Assembly (NCBI RefSeq): GCF_020873915.1
Contig: NZ_JAHWGP010000001.1
Coordinates: 186,001-250,000 of the forward strand
Length of the DNA stretch: 64,000 nucleotides
Source of the DNA: Streptomyces sp. DH5
GTDB taxonomy: Bacteria > Actinomycetota > Actinomycetes > Streptomycetales > Streptomycetaceae
Direction: 5' to 3'
Notes under the pieces: model-generated
What the model was told of the DNA's origin: nothing
Seen by the model: the letters and a program-made list of their open reading frames with translations, nothing else
The model's database searches: none
Position numbers and translations under genes: made by a program
Shown here: one piece after another, positions 48,013 to 56,559 of the stretch
How the letters are laid out: each line of letters starts with the position of its first letter
Numbering within the stretch: the first letter of the stretch is position 1

Positions 48013-49706
48013 GACAGGGCCTCGTCGGACGCGCGGCCGACCCAGGCCGCGAAGCGCTCGCCGTCCTCGCGCTCCTCCTGGAAACGACCCAGGACCCGCT
48101 CGATGTAGTCGGGCAGTTCGTCCGCGGTGACCTTCAGGCCGCGCACCTTGCGGCCGAAGCCGGCCTCCAGGCCGAGCGCACCGCCCAGGTGCACCTGGTA
48201 CCCCTCGACCTGCTCGCCCCGCTCGTCGAGCATCAGCTGTCCCTTGAGACCGATGTCCGCCACCTGGATGCGGGCGCAGGCGTTCGGGCAGCCGTTGAGG
48301 TTGATGGTGATCGGCTCGTCGAAGTCCGGGATGCGGCGCTCGAGTTCGTCGATCAGCGAGGCGCCGCGCGCCTTGGTCTCGACGATGGCGAGCTTGCAGA
48401 ACTCGATGCCGGTGCAGGCCATGGTGCCGCGCCGGAAAGGCGAGGGCTTCGCGCTGAGGTCCAGTGCCTCCAGGGACTCCACGAGGGAGTCGACCCGGTC
48501 CCGCTCGACGTCGAGGATGATCATCTTCTGTTCGACGGTGGTCCGCACCCGGCCCGAGCCGTGGGCCTCCGCGAGGTCCGCGATCTTGGTGAGGGTGGTG
48601 CCGTCGACGCGGCCGACGCGCGGCGCGAACCCGACGTAGTAGCGGCCGTCCTTCTGGCGGTGCACGCCGATGTGGTCGCGCCACTGCTGCGCCGGCTGCT
48701 CGGGCGCGGGCCCGTCGGTCAGCCTGCGCTTCAGGTACTCGTCCTCCAGCACCTGCCGGAACTTCTCCGCGCCCCAGTCGGCGACCAGGAACTTCAGCCG
48801 GGCGCGGTTGCGCAGCCGGCGGTAACCGTAGTCGCGGAAGATCGACAGGACGCCCTCGTAGACGTCGGGCACGTCCTCCAGCGGCACCCAGGTGCCCAGC
48901 CGCACGCCCAGCTTGGGGTTGGTGGACAGGCCGCCGCCGACCCACAGGTCGAAGCCCGGCCCGTGCTCGGGGTGGCGGACGCCGACGAACGCCACGTCGT
49001 TGATCTCGTGCACCACGTCGAGGACGGGCGAGCCGGAGATGGCCGTCTTGAACTTGCGGGGCAGGTTGGAGTACGCCTTGTTGCCCAGGACGCGGCGCTT
49101 CATCTCCTCCAGCGCCGGGGTGCCGTCGATGATCTCGTCCTCGGCGATGCCGGCGACGGGGGAGGCGATCATCACGCGCGGGGTGTCGCCGCAGGCGGTG
49201 ACCGTGGACAGGCCGACGCCCTCCAGGCGCTCCCAGATCGCGGGCACGTCCTCGATGCGGATCCAGTGGTACTGGACGTTCTGCCGGTCGGTGATGTCGG
49301 CGGTGCCGCGCGCGAACTCCTGCGAGACCTCGCCGATCACCCGGAGCTGCCGGGTCGTCAGCGCCCCGCCGTCGATGCGCACCCGCAGCATGAAGTACGT
49401 GTCGTCCAGCTCCTCCGGCTCCAGGACCGCGGTCTTGCCGCCGTCGATGCCGGGCTTGCGCTGCGTGTAGAGGCCCCACCAACGCATGCGTCCGCGCAGG
49501 TCGTTGGGGTCGATCGAGTCGAAGCCGCGCTTGGAGTAGATCGTCTCAATGCGTGTCCGCACATTGAGACCGTCGTCGTCCTTCTTGAACTGCTCGTTGC
49601 CGTTGAGCGGGGTCAGGTGTCCCACGGCCCACTGGCCCTCTCCGCGGTGACGGCTCACCTTGCGGCGGGGGGTCGCGACGGCAGGCTTCTGCGGGGTGGC
49701 GGCCAT
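48009..49706 (-). CDS. Ferredoxin-type nitrite/sulfite reductase (sulfite reductase)
   Basis: 565 residues with two ferredoxin-like repeats. The siroheme/4Fe-4S cysteines are in ACTGIEFCKLA and LNGCPNACAR. Sulfite reductase is the better call than nitrite reductase because the gene heads the APS reductase/ATP sulfurylase operon. The ATG at 49706 has GAAGGA upstream. It makes sulfide from sulfite with six electrons from ferredoxin. Transcription probably starts before the leader peptide at 49.97 kb. Confidence 0.92.
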   Translation of the reverse strand: MAATPQKPAVATPRRKVSRHRGEGQWAVGHLTPLNGNEQFKKDDDGLNVRTRIETIYSKRGFDSIDPNDLRGRMRWWGLYTQRKPGIDGGKTAVLEPEELDDTYFMLRVRIDGGALTTRQLRVIGEVSQEFARGTADITDRQNVQYHWIRIEDVPAIWERLEGVGLSTVTACGDTPRVMIASPVAGIAEDEIIDGTPALEEMKRRVLGNKAYSNLPRKFKTAISGSPVLDVVHEINDVAFVGVRHPEHGPGFDLWVGGGLSTNPKLGVRLGTWVPLEDVPDVYEGVLSIFRDYGYRRLRNRARLKFLVADWGAEKFRQVLEDEYLKRRLTDGPAPEQPAQQWRDHIGVHRQKDGRYYVGFAPRVGRVDGTTLTKIADLAEAHGSGRVRTTVEQKMIILDVERDRVDSLVESLEALDLSAKPSPFRRGTMACTGIEFCKLAIVETKARGASLIDELERRIPDFDEPITINLNGCPNACARIQVADIGLKGQLMLDERGEQVEGYQVHLGGALGLEAGFGRKVRGLKVTADELPDYIERVLGRFQEEREDGERFAAWVGRASDEALS

Positions 49707-49885
49707 GGCTGATACGTCCTTCGGGACAGCGGCGGGTGGTGTCGGCGCGCGGCGCCGTCGGTGAGGGGTGGGGCGGGGCGGCGAGAGGAAGGCTCTGACC
49801 TGCGCATAGGGGCGCACGGGGTGACATGCGCGTCATTGCGCGAGAGGTGAAGCGGGAGGGGGATGCCGGGCGGTGCCGGGTGCTC

Positions 49886-49969
49886 CTAGCGCGCCGGACA
49901 GATGGCGCTGGACATGCGGCCGAGGTCGACGTGCCGCCGACTCACCAAGGCGATTCCAGTTCCGAACAT
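49886..49969 (-). CDS. Cysteine-containing leader peptide of the sulfur assimilation operon
   Basis: 27 codons from ATG 49969 to TAG 49886, 180 bp before the sulfite reductase gene. The core LVSRRHVDLGRMSSAIC is the known pattern of actinobacterial short peptides annotated as putative leader peptide, found before sulfur genes. In mycobacteria, short ORFs rich in Cys codons are established cysteine-responsive attenuators. Here the Cys codon is near the end, so low cysteinyl-tRNA could pause ribosomes there. The matching RNA switch was not worked out. Confidence 0.75.
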   Translation of the reverse strand: MFGTGIALVSRRHVDLGRMSSAICPAR

Positions 49970-50021
49970 GGCGGAAGCGTGGCACGGAGATCTGGACACA
50001 GTCCAGCTTCGTCCAAAGTGC

Positions 50022-50058
50022 GGACACCCTTGTCTCGAAGTGAGAGACAAGGGTGTCC
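50022..50058 (-). terminator. 15-bp perfect hairpin after the GNAT gene
   Basis: ggacacccttgtctc and gagacaagggtgtcc pair perfectly with a 7-nt loop. It lies 39 bp past the GNAT stop and before the sulfur leader, separating two minus-strand units. It is also symmetric enough to be an operator. Confidence 0.65.
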
Positions 50059-50096
50059 TTGGTGACAAGCGCCGCGAGCGGCCTTGCCGGTGCTGG

Positions 50097-50669
50097 TCAG
50101 GCCGGGTAGGCGCCGGGCCACGGACCGGGAGTGGCCACCTCCGGCTCGTTCTCGACCTCGGTGTCGAAGAGGGTGAAGCCCCGGCGCAGGTAGTTGTCCA
50201 TGGCGTGCTCGCCGTCCTTGCTGCACGTGTGCAGCCAGACCCGCCGGGTGGGCTTCAGCCCCGGGTGCCGCTCGGCCAGGTCCCAGGCGCGCGCCGTGCC
50301 GCAGGACAGCAGGTGCCCGCCGATGCGGCGCCCGCGGAAGGCGGCGATCAGGCCGAAGTAGACGATCTCGACGACCCCGTCCTCCTGCGCCTCCAGCTCC
50401 ACGTACCCGGCCGGCGTGCCGCGGTCGTAGGCGACCCAGGTCTCCACCCCGGGGCGGTCAAGGTGCTCCGTCCACTGCGCGTACGTCCAGCCCAGGCGGT
50501 CGGTCCAGCGGATGTCACCGCCGACCGAGGAGTACAGGAAACGGCTGAACTCGGGCGAGGGCACCTCGGAGCGGACCACCCGCACGTCCCCCTCGGGCAC
50601 GGCGGCCGGGCGGAGGTCGGTGGGCGCGGTCTGCTCCAGGGACCAGGTGGTCACGGCGATGGTCGTCAT
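50097..50669 (-). CDS. GNAT-family N-acetyltransferase
   Basis: 190 residues. The acetyl-CoA binding motif A is EIVYFGLIAAFRGRRIGGHLL (R-G-x-x-I-G), followed by the RRVWLHTCSKDGEHAMDNYLR motif B segment. No substrate is evident. The ATG at 50669 is preceded by a purine-rich stretch. It is the last minus-strand core gene before the DNA-repair island. Confidence 0.85.
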   Translation of the reverse strand: MTTIAVTTWSLEQTAPTDLRPAAVPEGDVRVVRSEVPSPEFSRFLYSSVGGDIRWTDRLGWTYAQWTEHLDRPGVETWVAYDRGTPAGYVELEAQEDGVVEIVYFGLIAAFRGRRIGGHLLSCGTARAWDLAERHPGLKPTRRVWLHTCSKDGEHAMDNYLRRGFTLFDTEVENEPEVATPGPWPGAYPA

Positions 50670-50957
50670 GTCCGAAAGGGAACCATCCGGCACGAGTCCC
50701 TGTCGAACGCGCGGACGTACGGCGCACGTACGTCGCCCCGTGTCCCCGGCGGTCCGGGGCACCGAGCCGGTGGCGGCCACCGCCGTGCCGGCGCGGAACG
50801 CGAGGTCCGGAAACCGCCAGTGGTGCGTGCCGTCAGAGGGAAGCATGGCGGCCGGAAGGCGCGCACCGCGGGGACCGGGCCGGACCACCGTCCGCGCCGG
50901 CGCCTGGGCAGCGTGCCGCACAGACCTCTCCGTGACGCCGCACGAAAGACGCCAGCT

Positions 50958-51737
50958 GTGGATCAGCCCTTCGCCATGGACGCCTTGTTCGACCTTCCTC
51001 CGGCCGGCGGTGGGGAGCCGCACACGGTCACCGACGCGCTGCCCGCGCTCGCCGGACTGGACTGGCCCTCGCTGTACGAGCGGCTGTGCCGGGACGGGGT
51101 GGCGCTGACCCCGGCGCTGCTGGACCGGGAGCAGTGCGAGGAGCTCATCGCCACGTTCGACGTGCCGGACCTCTTCCGCTCGACCGTGGTCATGGAGCGC
51201 CACGGCTTCGGCCGGGGAACCTACAAGTACTACGCCGATCCCGCCGCCGTCCCCTTGGTCCGGGACCTGCGGCACGGGCTCTATCCACCGCTCGCCCGGA
51301 TGGCCAACCAGTGGGCGGCGCACCTGGGTGAACGCCCCTTCCCCGCCGCACTCGACGACCTGCACGCCGAGTGCGAGGCCGGTGGTCAGCACCGCCCCAC
51401 CCCGTTGATCCTGCGCTACGGACCCGGCGGGCACGCCTGCCTGCACCAGGACGTCTACGGCGACCTCGTCTTCCCGCTCCAGGTGGCCGTCCTGCTGAAC
51501 GAGCCGGAGGTGGACTTCACCGGCGGCGAGAACGTCTTCGTGGAGCAGCGTCCCCGATCGCAGTCGCGAGCGATCGTTGTCCGGCCGGGCCTGGGCCAGG
51601 GCATCGTCTTCCCCGTCCGGCACCGTCCGGTCCGCGGCCCGCGGGGCTACGGCCGTCATGCGATGCGCCACGGGACCAACGCCGTCGGGTCGGGACGCCG
51701 GAACACCCTCGGGATCATCTTCCACCACGCGCGCTGA
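50958..51737 (+). CDS. 2OG-Fe(II) oxygenase of the Oxygenase-NA/COG3826 type, copy 1
   Basis: 259 residues. The iron site is His163-x-Asp165 (LHQDVYGD) with distal His238 (AMRHGTN), and the 2-oxoglutarate-binding Arg is in GSGRRNTLG. The family (PF09859) is annotated as oxygenases of damaged DNA, AlkB-like in chemistry. A second copy lies 3' of the alkyltransferase gene. Start choice: GTG at 50958 (GAAAGA upstream) or ATG at 50976. A role in oxidative removal of alkyl groups is inferred from context. Confidence 0.78.
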   Translation: MDQPFAMDALFDLPPAGGGEPHTVTDALPALAGLDWPSLYERLCRDGVALTPALLDREQCEELIATFDVPDLFRSTVVMERHGFGRGTYKYYADPAAVPLVRDLRHGLYPPLARMANQWAAHLGERPFPAALDDLHAECEAGGQHRPTPLILRYGPGGHACLHQDVYGDLVFPLQVAVLLNEPEVDFTGGENVFVEQRPRSQSRAIVVRPGLGQGIVFPVRHRPVRGPRGYGRHAMRHGTNAVGSGRRNTLGIIFHHAR

Positions 51738-51900
51738 ACGGAGGAGCCGGCGCGAGGGCCACCTGCCGTGGCGCACCCGATTCCCCCGCGGGCCGCCACC
51801 GGAGCACCGCGCCTCAGCGTCATGTCCGAAACCCGCCAGCGCCATGGCCCGGCGCACGTCACAGTGAGAGACGACGAGGCATGACCGACGGGAGACGACG

Positions 51901-52404
51901 ATGACCCTGTGGACCACCACCTCCAGCCCGGTGGGTGACCTGCTGCTGGTGGGTGAGCGGGAGGCGACCCGCTTCGCCCTGACCTCGCTGTCCATGCCCG
52001 GACAGCGGAACGCCCCCGGCATCCGGTCCGACTGGGTCCACGACCCGGAGCCCTTCGCGGACGTCGTCCGCCAGCTGACCGCGTACTTCGCCGGGCGGCT
52101 CACCCGGTTCAGCCTCGATCTGGTCCCCGGTGGCACGCCGGCCCAGCAGGAGGTCTGGCGGGCGCTGGAGGAGATCCCGTACGGGACGACGACCACCTAC
52201 GGCGCACTCGCCGCCCGGCTCGGCATCCCCCGGGGCGGCGTGCAGGCGCTGGGTGCCACGATCGGCGCCAATCCACTGCTGCTCGTCCGGCCCTGCCACC
52301 GCGTCATCGGCGCGGACGGCACCATGCGCGGGTACGCCGCGGGCGTCGAGCGCAAGATCCACCTGCTCACTCACGAAGGTGCCCTGCAGCCCACCCTCAT
52401 CTGA
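51901..52404 (+). CDS. ogt: O6-alkylguanine-DNA alkyltransferase, copy 1
   Basis: 167 residues. The active-site motif is RPCHRVIG (Cys132), preceded by the helix-turn-helix YGTTTTYGALAARLG and the Asn hinge ATIGANPLLL. The GYAAG loop follows. The enzyme moves the alkyl group from O6-guanine onto its cysteine and is used once. GGGAGA lies before the ATG. The gene is between two oxygenase genes, 26 bp before the second. Confidence 0.92.
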   Translation: MTLWTTTSSPVGDLLLVGEREATRFALTSLSMPGQRNAPGIRSDWVHDPEPFADVVRQLTAYFAGRLTRFSLDLVPGGTPAQQEVWRALEEIPYGTTTTYGALAARLGIPRGGVQALGATIGANPLLLVRPCHRVIGADGTMRGYAAGVERKIHLLTHEGALQPTLI

Positions 52405-52429
52405 GCCCCGAGGAACCCGAGGACCCCCT

Positions 52430-53155
52430 ATGACCGACCATCCGACCGGCGGCGTCAGCGACCGTGTCGCAGCCGCTCCCTGGGCAGCGCTGGCCTCCGA
52501 GCTCGACGAGTACGGCAGCGCGCTCACCGGCCCTCTCCTGAGCGGTGACGAGTGCCGCGCCATCACCGCGCTGTACGACGAACCCGACCGGTTCCGCACC
52601 ACCGTGGACATGGCCCGCCATCGCTTCGGCAGCGGGCAGTACCGCTACTTCACCCACCAACTGCCGGAGGAAGTCGCCTCGTTGCGTGAGGCGTTCTATC
52701 CGGCCCTGCTGCCCGTGGCGCGTGACTGGGCCGCCAGACTCGGGCAGCCCGCGCCCTGGCCGGACGACCTCGGCGAGTGGCTGCGCATGTGTCACGAGGC
52801 CGGACAGACGAGGTCCGCGCAGATCCTGCTGCGCTACGGCGCCGGCGACTGGAACGCCCTGCACCGGGACGTGTTCGGCGAGATGCTCTTCCCGCTCCAA
52901 GTCGTCATCGGACTCGACGCTCCCGGAAGGGACTTCACCGGTGGTGAGTTCCTGATGACCGAACAGCGTCCCCGGGCCCAGTCGCGCGGCTCGTCCACCA
53001 CCCTCCCCCAGGGCCACGCACTGATCTTCACCACCCGTGACCGGCCGGTGCGCTCCAAGCGCGGCTGGTCGGTCGCTCCCATGCGCCACGGAGTCAGTAC
53101 CGTCCGCTCCGGACGGCGCCACACCCTGGGTCTCGTCTTCCACGAGGCGGCCTGA
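52430..53155 (+). CDS. 2OG-Fe(II) oxygenase of the Oxygenase-NA/COG3826 type, copy 2
   Basis: 241 residues. The iron site is His145-x-Asp147 (LHRDVFGE) with distal His220 (PMRHGVS) and the Arg in RSGRRHTLG. It shares the LRYG(P/A)G...FPLQV and FTGGE...EQRPR(S/A)QSR blocks with copy 1, so the two are paralogues, but the N-termini differ. GAGGA precedes the ATG. It ends 16 bp before the convergent MarR gene. Confidence 0.78.
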   Translation: MTDHPTGGVSDRVAAAPWAALASELDEYGSALTGPLLSGDECRAITALYDEPDRFRTTVDMARHRFGSGQYRYFTHQLPEEVASLREAFYPALLPVARDWAARLGQPAPWPDDLGEWLRMCHEAGQTRSAQILLRYGAGDWNALHRDVFGEMLFPLQVVIGLDAPGRDFTGGEFLMTEQRPRAQSRGSSTTLPQGHALIFTTRDRPVRSKRGWSVAPMRHGVSTVRSGRRHTLGLVFHEAA

Positions 53156-53170
53156 CCGTGGCGCCACGGG

Positions 53171-53674
53171 TCAGCAGGGCGCGTCCGGGGCCGACGTCCG
53201 GTCGGCCTCCCGCTTCGCACGGTGCAGCCCGTCCGCCACGGCCTGCATGATCTCCTCCAGCGCCTGCAGCTGCTGCGGGGAGAGCCATCGGAAGAGGGCC
53301 TGGCGCACCGCGTCGGAGTGCACGGGCACCGTGCGGGCGAGCACCGCGGAACCCTCGTCGGTCAGCACGGCCAGCTGACCGCGCCGGTCCGAGACGCACA
53401 CCTCGCGGCTCACCCACCCGCGCCCCTCCAGGCGGGTGATCACGTAGGTGAGCCGTGACGGGCTGATCCCCGACCGCGCCGCCAGCTCCGCCATCCGCAG
53501 GCGCCGGCGCGGTGCCCGGGACAGCTGGGCCAGCAGGCCGAAGTGGACGACGAGCAGACCCGCGTCCTGCTGCATCCGGCGGCCGAGATACTCCGTGACG
53601 AGGTGGCCGGCACGGACATACGTGTGCCAGAGGTGCTCTTCCTGTTCGGTGAGCGCGGTGGGACCGAGGGACAC
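53171..53674 (-). CDS. MarR-family transcriptional regulator
   Basis: 167 residues with the winged helix-turn-helix RMAELAARSGISPSRLTYVITRLEGRGWVSR and the wing SDRRGQLAVLT. The GTG at 53674 has a GGAG 6-7 nt upstream. MarR proteins bind palindromes and respond to small molecules. It may control the oxygenase-ogt genes or the SARP gene. A minus-strand ECF-type promoter motif lies 430 bp upstream (54102-54129). Confidence 0.87.
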   Translation of the reverse strand: MSLGPTALTEQEEHLWHTYVRAGHLVTEYLGRRMQQDAGLLVVHFGLLAQLSRAPRRRLRMAELAARSGISPSRLTYVITRLEGRGWVSREVCVSDRRGQLAVLTDEGSAVLARTVPVHSDAVRQALFRWLSPQQLQALEEIMQAVADGLHRAKREADRTSAPDAPC

Positions 53675-54279
53675 GGGGATCTCCAGAGGTGTGTGGCGCC
53701 GGTTCGGCAGGACAACGGGGCGGACGTGCCACGCCGCCGGCGTGTCGTCCTCGTCACCAGCCAGGTCGGTCCCCGGGCGATGCCCGGGAGGAGGGCGGTG
53801 ACCGGCAGCCCGACGGTGCCGGGCAGGGCGGCTGCGAGCCCGGCACCGGACACGCCCGTCGCGCCGCCGAGCGCGAGCAGCCGCGCCGGCCGCCACGCAC
53901 GGCGGTGCCGCCGCAGCAGGGCCGAGCCGGTCCGGACGCCGGCGGTATGCGGCGCGGGCACCAGGGAGGCCCCGCGAAGGCGATGAGCGGCCGTGCCCCA
54001 GGGCGGCGGCCCGGCGGAGCGCCGAGCCGTGGCTGCTCACGGGCAGGTCACCCCGAGCGGCCGAGTACATTCCGGCAGAGTTTTTCTTTTCATCACTCCC
54101 GGAACACCTGGGACGGCCCGGACGTTGCGTTGCGAGAAGAAGCCGGACGCCCTGTTCCGGGGTGCGGTCGATTTCTGGACAACCAGTCACCGTGCCGGTC
54201 TGATTGCTTTCTTTCCAATGTAAACTTCCTGGCGTCTCACGCTGGCACGCTCACGAAGTTGTACTAACGGGGAGATCTA
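53675..54279. other. 605-bp intergenic region between marR and the SARP gene
   Basis: Between 53675 and 54095 I see no convincing gene. One minus-strand frame (about 53961-53700) has a hydrophobic stretch (LLALGGATGVSGAGLAA) but runs into marR in another frame. The right 180 bp are AT-rich for this genome and contain an ECF-type promoter motif on the minus strand and the SARP ribosome-binding site GGGGAGA. A 19-codon minus-strand ORF (GTGATG start near 54096) follows the motif. Confidence 0.4.
54102..54129 (-). promoter_or_regulatory. ECF-type promoter motif, site 4 (toward marR)
   Basis: Minus strand: CGCAACG (54129-54123), 14 nt, GGTGTTC (54108-54102). It shares GCAAC, the exact spacing and GGTGTTC with three sites at 56.4, 58.5 and 60.4 kb. 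GTGATG begins 5 nt after it, much as at the sigma gene. Confidence 0.55.
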
Positions 54280-55092
54280 ATGGAGATCGGCATACTGGGT
54301 ACTATGATCGTTTCCTCGGGCGGGGACCGAGGCCATGTCGACCTGGCCCCCAAGCCGAGAACGGTCCTCGCGGTTCTGAGCAGTGATCCCGGAGGTCTGG
54401 TCCCCGTCAGTACGCTGGTGCGGGAGTTGTGGGGCGAGGAGCCCCCGGCCAGCTCCCTGCGCAACATCCACACCCATGTGCTGCAGGTCAGGAAGTTACT
54501 GGCCAGGACGCTGCGGGTGTCCCAGCAGACCGTCGCGCAGGAACTGCTGGTCACCCGGCCGGGCGGCTACGCCGTCAGCGGCACGCTCCTCGGACACGAC
54601 CACAGGGTCTACGCCCGGATCGCCGAACGGGGCCGCAGAGCCCTCCAGGACGGTCTGGTGACGCAGGGAATCAGCGAGCTCTCGCGTGCCCTGAAGGTGT
54701 GGCGCGGCCCCGCCTTCGCGGACGTGGTGACGGGCCCTTTACTGGACGCGCAGAGGTGCCATCTGCACGACTCACGGATCGGCGTCATCGAGGCCCTTTC
54801 CGAGGCCCGGATAAGCGCGGGACAATATCACGAGGCCATTTCTGATCTTGCATTGCCGGTCATCGAGAACCCGCTCCACGAGGGACTGCATTTCCAGTAC
54901 ATGCGTGCACTCGGGATATCCGGTGGCCGGGCCCGTGCCCTCGAGGTCTTCCATCGGTTGCGCCTCAACCTCGTGTCCGAGCTGGGGATCGAACCCGGCG
55001 CCTCGGTACAGCAGCTGCAGCGCCGCCTCCTCAGCTCGGCCGACCTGGGGCTGGCCGACGGGCCCCGTCCGGTCGGAGTGGCGAGGCGCTGA
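54280..55092 (+). CDS. SARP-family pathway-specific regulator with two TTA codons
   Basis: 270 residues. An OmpR-like DNA-binding domain (about 1-95; RTVLAVLSSDPGGLVPVSTLVRE-type start, LRNIHTHVLQVRKLL) precedes a bacterial transcriptional activation domain (about 105-255; YARIAERGRRAL, HEGLHFQYMRALGISG). No ATPase domain, so it is a small SARP. TTA codons occur at 54496 and 54739, which makes translation depend on the bldA tRNA. SARPs usually activate the biosynthetic cluster they lie in. The ATG has a strong GGGGAGA site. Confidence 0.9.
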   Translation: MEIGILGTMIVSSGGDRGHVDLAPKPRTVLAVLSSDPGGLVPVSTLVRELWGEEPPASSLRNIHTHVLQVRKLLARTLRVSQQTVAQELLVTRPGGYAVSGTLLGHDHRVYARIAERGRRALQDGLVTQGISELSRALKVWRGPAFADVVTGPLLDAQRCHLHDSRIGVIEALSEARISAGQYHEAISDLALPVIENPLHEGLHFQYMRALGISGGRARALEVFHRLRLNLVSELGIEPGASVQQLQRRLLSSADLGLADGPRPVGVARR

Positions 55093-55112
55093 CCTGACCG
55101 CCCGGCCCGCGC

Positions 55113-55146
55113 TCCGCCCCGGCCCGCCACGGCGGGCCGGGGCGGA
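55113..55146. terminator. Bidirectional hairpin between the SARP and ligase genes
   Basis: tccgccccggcccgcc (55113-55128) pairs perfectly with ggcgggccggggcgga (55131-55146). It separates convergent genes. Confidence 0.7.
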
Positions 55147-55152
55147 CCCGTG

Positions 55153-56382
55153 TCATGCCGGTCCGCCGCCCCGGACCAGCGCTCGCCGCACCGTCCGGTC
55201 GGCCAGCAGGGTGCGCTCCAGGCCCGGGGTGAAGCGTTCGCGGTCGATCAGCGGATCGATCCGCCCCGCGATGCGCAGTGTTCCGCTGGCCGGATCGAAC
55301 GCGGCCCGGTCGCGGGTGTGCAGCCAGCCCGCCCGGCCGGCGGCCTCCCGCCGGAAGAGGCTGTCGTGCCCGGTGCCGAGCTCCAGGTACGGACTCTCCT
55401 CCATGTGGACCAGCAGTTCACCGCCCACCAGCCGCACGCGCACCCCCGGCGCGACCATGCCCACCGTGCCCGGTCCGAACCAGCCCGTCGGGTCGGCGGC
55501 GATGACGCCGGTCTCCGTGGTGCCGTAGGCCTGCCCGACCCGTACCCCGTACCGGCGGGCGAACGCCGTGTGCACGCTGTCGTCCAGCCGGGCTCCGCCG
55601 ACGATCGCGCGGCGCAGCCCGGGCATCGGCAGCGGCCTGTGGCCGGTCGCCAGCCGCGCCACATGGGCGGTCGTGCCCAGGACGGTGTCGACCCGCGTGC
55701 GGAGGGCGGTGCGCAGCACCGCGGGCAGCGCGGTGCTGCGCGGGAAGACCGTCGTGGCACCGGCGTTCATGTTGTGCAGGAGACCGCCGATGAGGTTGAA
55801 GGAGTGCGCCAAAGACCCCACGACCAGCACCTGTGCCCCGGTCCCGGGCATGCCGTCGACACGGCGGAACACGTCGAGTTCGGTCAGCAGCGAACGCTCG
55901 TCCCGGCCTATCGCCTTGACGGAGCCGGTGCTGCCGGAGGTGAACTGGACCAGGCAGTGGCCGGTGGCCGCCGGCCTGCCGGCCCGCAGCCGCCGGACGA
56001 AGACCTCGCACTCGTCGTGGAACAGGTCCGGTACGGTGCCGGCGGTGCCGAAGGAGACGTAGAACTGGGGTCGGCAGTCGTCCAGCAGCCGGCCCAGCTC
56101 CCGGCCGCGTATCACCGGCCCCATGAGCAGGACCTGGGCGCCCAGCGACCACAGGGCGAACAGGGTCCACACCTGTGAGAAGCTCGCCACCCCGTGCAGG
56201 GCGACGGTGGAACCCGGGCGGATGCCGTAGGAACGGAGCAGCCGCCGCAGGTCGGCGACCTCGGCCCGCAGCGCGCCGTAGGTCACGGTGTGGCTGCCCC
56301 GCGCCCAGGGCGCGTCGGAGGGCTGTCGGGCGAGGAGGCCGGCTCCCCACCAGTCGGGCACGTTGTCGTCGATATCGCGCAC
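55153..56382 (-). CDS. AMP-dependent acyl ligase (ANL superfamily), short C-terminus
   Basis: 409 residues. Adenylation motifs: A3 FTSGSTGSVKAIGRDE, A5 QAYGTTETGV, A7-like LHTRDRAAFD and A8-like RIAGRIDPLI. ANL enzymes are usually about 500 residues, and here the C-terminal subdomain with the A10 Lys is absent. The N-terminus is also odd. The ECF-type promoter places a leaderless GTG at 56422, which opens a different frame with good third-position GC for about 13 codons; the ligase frame gains coding character only from GTG 56382. A 1-nt frameshift near 56385 is likely. It probably activates a carboxylic acid in the cluster pathway. Confidence 0.75.
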   Translation of the reverse strand: MRDIDDNVPDWWGAGLLARQPSDAPWARGSHTVTYGALRAEVADLRRLLRSYGIRPGSTVALHGVASFSQVWTLFALWSLGAQVLLMGPVIRGRELGRLLDDCRPQFYVSFGTAGTVPDLFHDECEVFVRRLRAGRPAATGHCLVQFTSGSTGSVKAIGRDERSLLTELDVFRRVDGMPGTGAQVLVVGSLAHSFNLIGGLLHNMNAGATTVFPRSTALPAVLRTALRTRVDTVLGTTAHVARLATGHRPLPMPGLRRAIVGGARLDDSVHTAFARRYGVRVGQAYGTTETGVIAADPTGWFGPGTVGMVAPGVRVRLVGGELLVHMEESPYLELGTGHDSLFRREAAGRAGWLHTRDRAAFDPASGTLRIAGRIDPLIDRERFTPGLERTLLADRTVRRALVRGGGPA

Positions 56383-56428
56383 GGCGCTGCTCGTTCCACT
56401 CGTCGTAGGAATCGTGCTGCACTGAACA

Positions 56429-56456
56429 GAACACCGACGGGGTGCGGAGGGTTGCG
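56429..56456 (-). promoter_or_regulatory. ECF-type promoter motif, site 3 (acyl ligase gene)
   Basis: Minus strand: CGCAACC (56456-56450), 14 nt, GGTGTTC (56435-56429). A GTG starts 6 nt later at 56422, which fits leaderless transcription. Identical in core and spacing to the sigma-gene site. Confidence 0.7.
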
Positions 56457-56559
56457 CGGCCGGGCCGCGGACCGTCCTCCCCGGGTGGAGCCGACGGCCC
56501 GCGGTGGGGCGGGGAGCCCGGGGGATGTGACTCCCCGCCCCGGTCTTGGGGCGCACGCG

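Noticed and set aside
53440-53961. Minus-strand frame with a hydrophobic stretch upstream of marR
   Set aside because: Its second half overlaps marR in another frame, and the composition is explained by GC bias. A decayed membrane-protein remnant cannot be excluded.
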